Shown here: positions 33,669-43,879 of the stretch, piece after piece
How positions within the stretch are numbered: the stretch's first letter is position 1
Layout: every line of letters starts with the position of its first letter
Origin: Loxodes magnus
Lineage: Eukaryota > Ciliophora > Karyorelictea > Loxodida > Loxodidae
Length of the DNA: 64,000 bases
Reading direction: 5' to 3'
Assembly (NCBI GenBank): GCA_946699065.1
Contig: CAMPDV010000060.1
Span: 930,001 to 994,000, forward strand
Made by a program: the position numbers and the translations under genes
The notes under the pieces: generated by a model
Database searches by the model: none
What the model was told of the DNA's origin: nothing
What the model saw: only the letters and a program-made list of their open reading frames with translations

Positions 33669-34730
33669 ATGGAAGATAAAGAAATATAATTTATTAAGGT
33701 TATCTTTTTACGAAAAAATTTAAGACAAAGAAATGATTCCCTAGGCAGAATTCCTCTTCTTCTTTTTAAATATGAAATTCTGCCCAATTTATGTTTCTTG
33801 AAACTTGTATAATTAATAAAATACGACTAAACTAAAGGTATCTCTTAATATTTAGATTAAACTTTATAGGGACATACGTCTTATGTAAGATCTGTAGCGA
33901 TAACAAATGACTAGAAATTAATTGTATCGGGAAGTGAAGATAAGACGATAAAGATATGGAACTTTACAACTGGGCAGTTAAAAAGTACTTTGTAGGGACA
34001 TACGAGTACTATATTCTCTGTAGCGATATCAAATGACCAGAAATGAATCGTATCAGGAAGTGAAGATAGGACGATAAGGATATGGGACTTGGTAGAAGGT
34101 TAGTTAAAGAATACTTTGTAGGGACATACAAAGGATGTAAACTCTGTAACGATTTCAAGTGATCAGAAATGAATTGTATCAGCATCTGCTGATTAGACAA
34201 TAAAGATATGGGATTTTACAACTGGTTAGTTAAAGAGTACTTTGTAGGGACATATACATTGGATAAACTCTGTAGTGATATCAAATGACCTGAAATGAAT
34301 TGTATCGGGAAGTGCTGATTAAACGATAAGTTTATGGGACTTTACAACTAGTCAGATAAAGAGTACTTGGAAGGGACATACGGATTATGTATTCTCTGTA
34401 GTTATATCAAATGACCTGAAATGAATTGTATCGGGAAGTGCTGATAATACAATAAAGATATGGGATTTTACAACTGGTGAACTTTATAGAACTCTCGTAG
34501 GTCATTCAATCGGTATATCAAGTGTTTAGATAAGCAATGATTCAAGTGTTATAATTTCTGGTTCTTATGATAAAACAATCAAAATATGGAGTTTTAGTAA
34601 AGGTGAATGTTTATAGACTCTTAAAGGTCATGACGAAGGTATAAGATTTATAGCATTAAGTAAGGACAACAAATGAATAGTATCAGGAGGATACGACGAT
34701 ACTGTGAGAAAGTGGAAGATAGCAAGTTGA
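33669..34730 (+). CDS. seven-blade WD40 protein
   Basis: Exact frame of 354 codons from ATG 33669 to TGA 34728-34730. A ~75-residue N-terminal segment (MEDKEIQF, FLRKNLRQRN, GRIPLLLFKYE) precedes seven WD40 repeats of ~42 residues, each L-x-GH...S-V-x-I-S-x-D-x-K-(W/L)-I-V-S-G-S-x-D-x-T-I-K-(I)-W; the last ends VRKWKIAS. Seven blades make one complete beta-propeller, a protein-interaction platform. Five of seven blades encode the Trp of KWIVSG with TGA, while the Trp closing each blade is always TGG, and the gene stops at TGA. This is the cleanest evidence in the window for the code. The repeats are nearly identical at DNA level, suggesting recent homogenisation. Partner unknown. Confidence 0.9.
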
Positions 34731-35229
34731 GAGTTCGCATATATTTTTACATTTAATTTTACAAATTAAGAATTAAACTTTAAAATTAATTAAATATTTG
34801 ATAATAACTATTTTAGTAAGCTTCAAGACTTTTACGTTTTTAAAGTAAAATAAATCTATCTTAATGCATTGATGTAAAAAGAAGATTTAAGTTTAAAAAT
34901 TTTAAGTACTCGAAATAAAAGTTTTAATTGATTAATTTTTTTAATTTATAAATAAAAAATAAAAATATTTATTTTTTAAATTAATAATTTTATAATAAAA
35001 AGTCAAATAATTTAGGCCTTTTTATTCAGAGAATTAAATTATAAGGGTTGAGGTGAACTTTATTTAATAATTGGAAATATAATAATTTTCTAGAATGATA
35101 AAAATATCAATAATAAAGTTCTTTTTAAAAGATTTAACTAAGATCTTTTTATGCTAAATTTTTTACTGTTGTTTTTTTTATTTTTATTTTGAATCATTAA
35201 AATAATTGTTCTTTTTCCTGCTTAATTGA
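34731..35229. other. 3' flank of the WD40 gene, AT-rich
   Basis: The first ~200 bases recur after the WD40 duplicate at 28656. The rest is AT-rich with no gene; it may contain the 3' end of the family G gene on minus. Confidence 0.35.
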
Positions 35230-36218
35230 AGTTTTAAATGTATAATATATCCGTTCCTGCATGTTTTCTCCTTGCATTGCATTTTTCCTTGACTTCTCTC
35301 TTTTATATAATCTGGGTTGAGAATTTTTTTTCAGATTTTCCCATTTCTCGATGGGAAGAATTCTGTCGCTCGCTACTTCTGTGGCTATTAGTTAATATTT
35401 CTCCAGATATTCATTCTTATTTTTTTCTATTGGGGACATTTTCACCATAAATGTCAAGTACTGTTGCAAATATAGCATCTTTTTCTTGCTCTCGGAAATG
35501 TATTATCTTGTTTCTCTTTTTCCATTGGAGTTTCTTATGAAGGCTTCTACAGGTTTTCTTCTATTAACTTGAGTCTTGAATCTAATTTTACTCAGTTTTT
35601 CTCGTTTTGCTCTTGCATTACACAAATACCATTCTCTAAGCTTGCCTTTTGCTCATAAATTCCGACTTTAGCTACTCGATCTATCATATGGACTTTATCA
35701 TCATCTTCATGATTTATCAAATCCTGACTTAATACAAACATCTCTTCCTTCTGGGAGTCTAATTACTCTTCGAGTTTTTTTATATTCTAATAAGTTGATA
35801 AATCAGCTATTTCATCTACTAAGGGTCCATTTAATCTATTTCCGTATTGTCTAAATCAAAGGTAGTAGATCTATTGAATTATCGTACTTTATCTTCTTCG
35901 TTTATTTTTTATTTCTTCGTTATTATTTTTATTGATTCAGTTGAGTGGTCTCTTTTTTCAGAATTCAATGAAGCTGTGTTAACTTTTCTGTTCTAAATTT
36001 TTGTCTCAGTTCTTACTTGTCTTTTGATGGAAGAGATCCGCTTTATTTTAAATTGTAGGAGTTAGCATTTTTTATAAGTTCTTCTAATCTATTAGATAGT
36101 TCTGGTTATTTCTTTAAGGAAAACGTTAAGTTGAAGAAGACGTGGTGAGAATATGTGCTTCTGGTTTTCTCTCCTGTTCTGAGAAGGTGGTATAAAAACT
36201 CTTCTTGAAGCCAGCCAT
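35230..36218 (-). CDS. family G coiled-coil/zinc-knuckle protein (copy G6)
   Basis: ATG 36218 opens MAGFKKSFYTTFSEQERKP, the best match to the G2 start, followed by a Ser/Thr patch (TTSSST), an acidic coiled coil (IKKLEEQLDSQKEEM), and a perfect CCHC knuckle CYICNSTWHLWWKC near 35485-35530, in which two Trp are coded TGA, then a basic tail. The frame is continuous from the start through the knuckle. The stop is unclear: a TGA at about 35332 (after RNGKI) would give ~295 residues; reading it as Trp leaves the frame open past 35230. RNA-binding Gag/ORF1 role inferred. No reverse transcriptase attached. Confidence 0.65.
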
Positions 36219-36792
36219 TTTATATTATAAATTAATTTTTTTATTTTGAATTTCTTCTCATATTTGTAGATATTTATAATATTTACTTTTTTCGAAATTT
36301 TTTTTCTATCGTAAGCTTTATCGGTTTGACTGTTTTTTAATTTAATTTATTATCTATTTATTTGTATTTAGCTTTTTTAATTAACTTATATTAATACTTA
36401 AAAATTGTACTATCTTATATTTAATTGTGCTAATATTCGATTTATTTTTTGTATCTTTTTTTCTGTTTTTTTTATTATTTTCACTCCAAAAGATACGATT
36501 TTTCTATATATGCAAATTTCATTTTTTTATAAGTTTAAGGAATTAAAATGAACAATCTTACTTGATTAAAACTATTATATCACATGCAGTTATCTTATAT
36601 CACTTTTTTATAAAGATTTGTGTATTTATATAAATTAACTTATATAAATATTCAGTAAAATAGCATTTTTAATATATTCTTCAGAGGAATCAATGGTTAC
36701 TTCAAAGTCTTATTATACTTCAACTATCAAGACATAAAAGCGCTTTTTTTCTAATGAAGTCTTTGATTTATTATAATATATTCATTTTTTTT
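36219..36792. other. AT-rich gap
   Basis: Upstream region of the family G gene (minus) and left flank of the short element at 36793. Nothing else recognised. Confidence 0.35.
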
Positions 36793-37330
36793 ATGGATTC
36801 TGGTTTCTAGTCGACCGAGTAGGTAATCTGGTGCAGTCATGTCTGCATTGCAAATAATCTTGCAATAGATTCCACCACAAAAAAGTAAGGACGGGCCCAT
36901 TGTGTGATAAGCCTTACTTGTGTGAGGGTTCTCTCTATCGGTATGAGAGGTCGACTAGAGGGAGGTGAAATCCATATCTCAGAGTTATCCTGATTTTACA
37001 TGTCGCTATTCTGATTCGGAAATAGAAAACAACAAAGATATGACTGATGATCATAAATAATTATTACTTAGAAGAATTAACCTAATTGAGTCATTTGATG
37101 CTAATATTGGAATGTTCTCTAATCCCTTCTAACTCCAGCCTTTTGAAGAATTACAAGAAGTTGAAGAATGAAGGCAATCAATTTTGATTATAAAAACGGA
37201 GAGAAGAAGACAAGAAGCAAAGAGACCAGATGAAGCTAGAAACATTTCTAACCTATTATTAATAATTAATTTGGCTTCTTTAGTTTTTTAGTGGTGAACT
37301 AAACAATGGTGTTACCACACTAGCTTAATT
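36793..37330 (+). repeat. short retroelement, family A (copy d) with coding-like second half
   Basis: ATGGAT start, then the three-way-junction head with altered but still pairing hairpin 2 (TTGCAA..TTGCAA). From about 36970 a frame reads ISQSYPDFTCRYSDSEIE, then LLLRRINLIESFDANIGM and PFEELQEVEEW, aligning with the SPFEEAEM region of copy a. It is the best preserved coding-like half. Its end differs: GTGGT...ACCAC (37291-37318) followed by TTTATTTATTTTA. Confidence 0.6.
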
Positions 37331-37734
37331 AATCAATTTATTTATTTTATAGTAGGATTGCTCTTCTTGTTTTTTATTCTTATAATGTTATTTCTATCCT
37401 TTTATTAATAGGTAAAACTAAGACTACTCTAATTAATGGAAATTTTGATCTTTATTATATTTTTTTTTTTCAATTACAAGACAATGAAATTTAGCAAAAT
37501 ATGAATAGCAATATAAGAACTTAAAGATTTTAAATATATTGTAACTAAACTAAGTTTTTTGATTAATTAATACTATTCAAAGAGATAAAACTTTCATTTC
37601 TTTAGAGAATAATACTGGTTAAATTCGTTATTCTTTATAACTTATAGAAGCTTAAGTATCTTACTACAACAAAAGACTCTAATAACTAAATTTAGAGAGT
37701 TAAAATATAAAATATTATATAAATAAATAGAGAG
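37331..37734. other. AT-rich gap
   Basis: No gene or repeat I can support. Confidence 0.3.
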
Positions 37735-38030
37735 GAGCAATCCTCCAACGGAAACTGATTTAAAAATCTGGTACCAGGAAATACCTCATAGGCGAAGAAT
37801 CAGAAAAGAGAAGAGAAGACTAGATCGAAGAATCATCAAGTAGCATTAATGATGAAAGATACCATATGATAAGGTCTCTTAGGGTAATATTCCGATCGCG
37901 GTCCTATAGAAGACAAAATTCGTAAGGGATTGCTAGCACTGTGGAAGACTTCAGCAAGTAATTTTTTTAACTTTAAAAATCTTTATTGAAGAGCTGCGAA
38001 CTATTGAGGTAATCGCGCTCTATAATCTCA
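37735..38030 (+). repeat. short structured retroelement, family B (copy 2)
   Basis: Second family B copy: GGTA-CCAGGAAA-TACC hairpin near 37768-37784, a GC-richer body, and the shared terminal hairpin at 37989-38026 (AGAGCTGCG...CGCGCTCTATAAT). Confidence 0.6.
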
Positions 38031-39029
38031 TTTGCTTATTCATCTGGAAATAAACTAAAGAATTGCCTTATATTTTAAACCTTTGATTTAAAAGCAAAAG
38101 TTATTTATTAAAAGCAAGCCTCAAGTTAATTTCTTTGATATTGAAACTCTCTAGTATCCACAAATAAATTAGAGAAAACATGTAATTAATTTACAAGTTA
38201 ATTTGATAGGAAATTTTTGAAAGCATTGGAATAGTTTGTGACAATAACTGGAATAAAAATTTAAATACCATTAACTTTCAAAAGATAAAACTCAGACCTG
38301 TCAAACCAAAAAGAAATTATGAATAGAGATAGAAAAGTAAAAAGCTAGGAAAGAGATAAAAGAAGAAACAGTGCTAGCTATCTATTAGTTAAATTAGTGA
38401 ATCTATTCCTATAAGCTTTTATAGGATGCTCTATTTTATAATATTTGAATTTACTCAGAAGATTATCACATGTTACTATATCTCTCTTTTAGTAACTCAT
38501 AGAAGTATAATATTTAAATTAAGAAGCAAAATATCCTTTTCACAATTTAAAAATCTAATAGTTTAATATAACTAAGCAACATAAATAATGAGATTAAAGA
38601 TTAATTTAAGAGATCTAATAAAAAATTTGAACTAAAGTATAATAATAAATGATAGAAGGCTATTTAAATAAAAAGTTTTAATCTATTAATAATGTTTAAA
38701 TAATGCTATAGTAATTACTATTTAGAGTATGCTCTTACTATAATTAGTGAAAGCTTACTTATTTATCTTTAATCTAAAAATAAAAGATACAATTGAAGGA
38801 ATGGAATACTGGGAGAATTACTTTAATCTCTTTTTTACTCTTAGCTCTTCATAAGTAGATTGAGAAATGGACTTAACTTCTCTCAACCTAGAACTAATGC
38901 TAAGCTTAAAATATTAAAGAGATAAAAAATAAGAGGGAACAAATCTGAGCGGTAAGGATAAAAACTAAAAATAAAAAACTACTGAACCTTAATAAAAAAT
39001 TTATTCTTCTTGATTTTTTCAAAAAATAA
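38031..39029. other. gap, one suggestive plus frame
   Basis: The frame through 38101-38985 reads charged, helical sequence (KARKEIKEETVLAIYQL), but contains about seven TGA in 294 codons, close to chance, and has no start or family match. Not called as a gene. Confidence 0.25.
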
Positions 39030-39567
39030 TGGAAATTATTAAAACTAAAAGAGTAGTAAAATCGATTGAGAGAATAACGTAGATACTTTGACAGAATATC
39101 AAAGACATAAAATACTAAAAAAAAGCAAGACTAAGCAGCTAGAGTTAAATTAAAGTTAGTTCTTTCATCAGTTCTTATTTTTATTAGAGTGAAAATGAAA
39201 AGCATAAGGAAATTCTTTTTGTTCCATTAATTGATGTTTATATTAGTTACTTTCTTAAAATTGTTAATTCATTATCCTGAAAATCAATATTACTCATAAG
39301 TTCTCTTATTTATATGATTTGGTTATATATGGTTTCTTCGTATCGGGATTTTTTTTTTTCATTTGCTCGACTTAATTTTAGAGTTTTTAATATGGGTCAT
39401 TTTTTTATTCTTCTACTTGTTACATTCCAACCATCACTTTACCTTTGGAAGAAGAACTGGATTCTGATGTAGTAATCTACTTTTATTTTTCTTTGCCCGC
39501 CTTTCTTCTGGCTTTTCTATTTTAGTTTCTAGAAAGGCGAGTCGACTATTCCGTTTTTACCGCGCAT
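39030..39567 (-). pseudogene. family G protein, decayed N-terminal part (copy G7)
   Basis: An ATG at 39567 (MRGKNG) is followed, after a one-base shift, by TRLSRNQNRKARRKA and SESSSSSKGKVMVG, which aligns with RLSKKQQRKTRKK and SSLSSEGKVMVG near the start of the intact gene at 12307. So this is the G3-type subgroup. Coiled-coil-like sequence follows and the similarity fades before any knuckle. Confidence 0.55.
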
Positions 39568-40216
39568 TTTTCCAATTTTACTTATTTTTATTTATTAATT
39601 CATTTTTTATATTACAATAAAAATTTTAGAAATTTGCCTTCATCATTTTTATTCATTTAATTTTTACTTTTTTTTATTAATTTTTCAAGGATTTTGTCCA
39701 ATCTCAAAAAATCTTATATAGTGTAAAAAGTTGAGAAAAAAATTTAATTTTTTTGTGTTTTTTTTATTTCTCATGTTTTTATATTATTTTATAAGCTTTT
39801 TAATTAATTTCCTTTTTCTCTTTTAACTTTTATTTCACTTCCTTTTTCTAAATCTTTCTAATAGAAAATTTTTTTTTCTATTCATCTTCGTTTTTTCCCA
39901 TTTTTTATAATTTCACTGCTTTCAAATTATAGGATGAATACTTTATTAGTTTTAAATGTTTTCCACATTCAAATCTTAATCTAATACTAATCTATTTTTG
40001 CACGTTTTTTAATTTTATTCGATTTTCTTTTCTTCACTCCATTTTTTCCAATTTAAAAATCCTCATAAATCTTATCTAATCTAAAAAACTTGGCAAAATT
40101 ACTCTTTTAATTTTTTAATTTTTCTAAATTAATTAAGTTATATTACAAAAAACTATTTTATTTTCTTCTTTATATGTTTTTAAATTTTCAAGGAAACAAT
40201 ATAGAGAATATAAGAT
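39568..40216. other. AT-rich gap
   Basis: Nothing recognised. Confidence 0.35.
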
Positions 40217-40920
40217 ATGAAAACAGCTGAAATAATTCATAGACAATATAAAAGTGAGACTAAATTAAAAAACATTACTTATATAACAACAAACAAAGAA
40301 TTAATAGAAGAATAAACATTAATTTATAGACTAAGAACGCAATTAATACTTTTTAGAGCTGATCTCTCAGAAAGACATATTGATTAAGAGTAGATACTAT
40401 GCATTTGTTAGCAATAAGAAAAATTTGAACACGTCTTTGATTGCTAGTATTACAGATAAGTTATATAAGAAAACAGTCTTCAGATACAAGAAACATTATA
40501 AAACTTACACATAAATATAAATCTGAAAAGAAGGAAATAATAAATATACAATAAACAATGAAACTAATAAAAAATAGAGAAAAATTTAAAATAAATGCTA
40601 GAATATAATCAAATATTAATAAATTAAGAAACAAAAAAGAATAAATAAATCCTAGAAGATATTGATCTTAAGATTAAAAAAACATGGGCTAGCATAAAGC
40701 AAAAACATTAACAAATAACTTGATTTTAAGAATGATTGAGTGAAAAATAAATTCATTAGTAATATTTGAATAAAGAAGACTTAAAATAATTATTTTTAGA
40801 ATGAACAAAGATACAAGAAGAAGAGAAACTAAACTAGAAAAAATCAAATCAAAACAATAATGAAGACCTAAGAGTTTCAGAATGAGAATGATATCATAAA
40901 AATTATTTTATTAAGCTGAA
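40217..40920 (+). pseudogene. LINE C-terminal fragment (copy L4)
   Basis: From about 40290 the frame reads RLRTQLILFRADL and then CICQQQEKFEHVFDCQYY. The layout RLRT...C-x-C...E..EH....C is the C-terminal Cys/His region that follows the reverse transcriptase in many non-LTR elements; the long copy has FEHILESDC at 52525. Helical, Lys/Gln-rich sequence follows, as in the tail of the long copy. No endonuclease or polymerase is left on the 5' side. Confidence 0.55.
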
Positions 40921-41634
40921 AGGCGAACATTATTTAATTTAATTTAATATGTTTTTAAAAATGAATTTACTAAAAAAAAAAATTTTTTTTAATAATATTT
41001 TTAGAAATTTTCTTTTTCTTTAGAAGTTAATAGATATTTTAAAACCTTAAAAAGAATTTTTTAATTGAAATCCTATTCTTTTTATTCAATTTTTTTATTT
41101 ATAAAAATTTTTGTTACATAATTTTTACTTCTATTTTAGTAAGAAAAATTATTCTATTTATCTCAAAAGATCTAAAAATCTGAAAAAATTGTGATTTTTT
41201 TATTAATTTTTTCTTTTTTAATATTAAGTTTTTAAAATAATAAATATCTTTTTTTAATTACTTTAAGGTATAAATTAATTTTTAATCTTTCTCTTTCAAA
41301 AAATAAAGACATTATTCTCAAAATCCTTTTACTTCTTTTAATTTAGATTTTATGTCTTATTTCTATATAAATTCTTAAATCTATTTTCTAAACCTTATTT
41401 TTATTGTTTTGAATTAAATTTTTAAATTTCTTGAATGTTATACATTTTTTAACTGAAAATTAATTACATAAGTTTATATCATTTATCTAACTTTTAAATT
41501 TAAATAAATCTTTAGTTCCATTTATTCTTAAATGTTCTCAGAACATCTTGTATTTATTTGCCAAAATGTTTTTGTCTTCTTCATTCACTTTTGCGTGATT
41601 GAAACTACAGTTTTTTATCTCTATTCTCTTCCCT
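40921..41634. other. AT-rich gap
   Basis: Very T-rich; nothing recognised. It is downstream of the kinase gene on minus. Confidence 0.35.
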
Positions 41635-43348
41635 TCATATTATTCTTTTCAATCGAATATCTTTATTTTCTTATAAATTTTTGCTTACCTTCTCCTATTA
41701 TCCATATTCGGTGACTAATAATCTCTACACGTCCCATTTTCTCATTACTCCAAAAGCAGAAACTGATACGATTCATTTCTGGTCACTTGATATCGCTGCA
41801 GAATGAACACAATCTGTATTTCCCTACAAGGTACTCTTTAGCTAACCTGTTGTAAAATTCCATATCTTTATCGTCCTATCAGAGCATCCTGAAACGATTC
41901 ATTTCTGGTCTCTTTATATCTTTACAGAGTATATATTACAGTAGGGTTCCTACAATAAATTATTCTAGCCTAGAAAAATATTAGTCATGTTTGAATTGTC
42001 GAAGTTGCATTTCATGATCTTAGCTTTCTTTAAATTAACCTCTTAAAGATCTGCATAACTGAAATCACATGTCTTAATATATGCTTCACTCGAATCTGCT
42101 CCTTTTAATTTTGTCTCTTTAAAATCTTATTTTATAAACTTGTAATTTATATATTTCAGCAATGTTATTGCATTGGCCACTGCTTAACCTATTTCATTAC
42201 TCCACTTAGATGCTTTTATTACCTCCAATAATTTTTATTCTATTGTGTTGTCTCTCATTTTATCAAGCTAAGCTATGTCAGATTCCGCTATAAAGCCTAA
42301 ATAATTTAATATGCTCAATTATATATACTCTAGAGTTAACTTTTATTCTTTAAACTGTAAAAGAAATTATTATATTTCTTAACTGCTGATTTTCAGTAAA
42401 TCTTCGTTTTATTAAGATAATCGCATTATTTCTAAGTCTGTTGCTTAGTTTTATTCATTATACTCTTACTCCTCATGATTCAAACTTTCTTAAATAAAAT
42501 TGCTTGCTTTTATGAAACTTGAATAACTTTAACTCGAGCTCCTTCTTAATTTTTAAACAAGTTTTGCAACTATAACTTTACCAATTCTTGATCTAATCTA
42601 TATGATGGCTACTATTGCTCACAACCTCTAATTATTTAAGCATAAATATCAGGACAATCCTAAGGAATTTATTCTCTTTCTCCCTTAAAATTTCACTCAT
42701 TACAACTATATCTTCTGTTTTATCAAAAGAAGTCTTTTTAGTTGCTATCTCCCAATAAACGATTCCGAAAGCAAATAAATCTGATTATCTAGTATATTTG
42801 GGGTTCCTTACCAATAATTCAGGGGCCATCCAACACGTTGTTCCCAATCTTGAAGATATTTTTAAAGATTTCGATTCTGTTTTCACTTTTGCTAATTCAA
42901 AACCAGTAATTTTAGCATTGTAGCATCTGTCCAACAGTATATTTAGACTTTTCAAATCTCTATGAATAATATTCTATTTGTGTATATATTCAAGTCCCAG
43001 AGCTATATTTAGACTTATTTGGTATCTTAAACTTCATGATATCTCTTCTTACCTGCTCAAGAAATCATAAAGTGATTACTACAATAACTCCATAACCAAA
43101 CTCATTGGAAAAATACAGTATCCGTAAAGTACTATAACATTCGCATGACGCAATTTTCTTTAACATCTACAACTCTTAAATAGAATCTTTATCTGAAGAA
43201 CTTTTTATGAACAGTTTTTAGTAGCAACATCAATACTTCCTTTTCACTTTCCCCTATAAACTACTCCAAAAGTTCCTCTATTTATTTCTTTTTCCTTTTA
43301 TAAATCTTATTTTAATATAACTAAATCTTAATCGACACTAAGTTCCAT
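41635..43348 (-). pseudogene. TKL-like kinase fused to pentapeptide repeats and WD40, decayed
   Basis: ATG 43348. Kinase signature in order: INRGTFGVVYRGKW (glycine loop), DVATK (VAxK lysine), LRHANVIVLYGYC, HRDLKSLNILLD (catalytic loop of the TK/TKL type), ITGFELAKV where DFG should stand (GFE), MAPELL, SDLFAFGIVYWEIAT, and EREQIPQDCPDIY near the domain end. Then a helical part, a pentapeptide stretch (LKGADSSEAY, FSYADLQEVNLKKAKI), and at least one WD40 repeat (KWIVSGCSDRTIKIW) plus a final VMRKWD like the end of the WD40 gene. At least four single-base frame changes occur, three in A or T runs. Loss of the DFG aspartate plus the shifts argue for a pseudogene, although sequencing errors in homopolymers are possible. 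Final TGA at 41635-41637. Confidence 0.7.
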
Positions 43349-43879
43349 TTTATAATATACTAATATTAACTCTTAAAAGACAGTTAATCAATAGACTCAA
43401 ATATGATATTTAATTATATATCATATTTGTATACAAAATTGAATTAATTAGTTGCTTTTAAGCATTTTAAATTAGCTATATTTGCTTAAAGTAATTATTT
43501 ATTCCCTACTCCTTAAAATAAATTATAGTTGCTTAGTTTAAGCTAACTATTTATATTATTATACCTTTATAATTTATTTTAGGTTTGTATAATTTATCCC
43601 TAGTTTATAATATAGAATCTAATATTTAGATTGTTATATATTAAATAACTAATAATCATTAAATTACTTAAAGTTGTACTACTTTTAGGTTTACTTTACC
43701 TTTTTAATCCAAAGAATTTTTGTAAAATTGATTTATTTCTTAATAATCTGCTTTATTTAATCAATTTTAATAAATAGCATTTTTAATTTTCTTTATTTAA
43801 CTTATTTTTATCTTGGTAATATTAATATCAGTTAATATGACTTCTCTTTATTTCCATATAGGGATAAAACTGTTTATTT
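43349..43879. other. intergenic, AT-rich
   Basis: Upstream of the kinase gene; no motif recognised. Confidence 0.3.

Noticed and set aside
38101-38985. A ~295-codon plus-strand gene
   Set aside because: Its TGA frequency is at chance level, it has no start codon and no family match.
42720-43300. 20-nt introns explaining the frame changes in the kinase gene
   Set aside because: Two GT...AG stretches of 20 nt would restore frame, but using one deletes residues expected from kinase spacing, and other shifts need single-base indels anyway.
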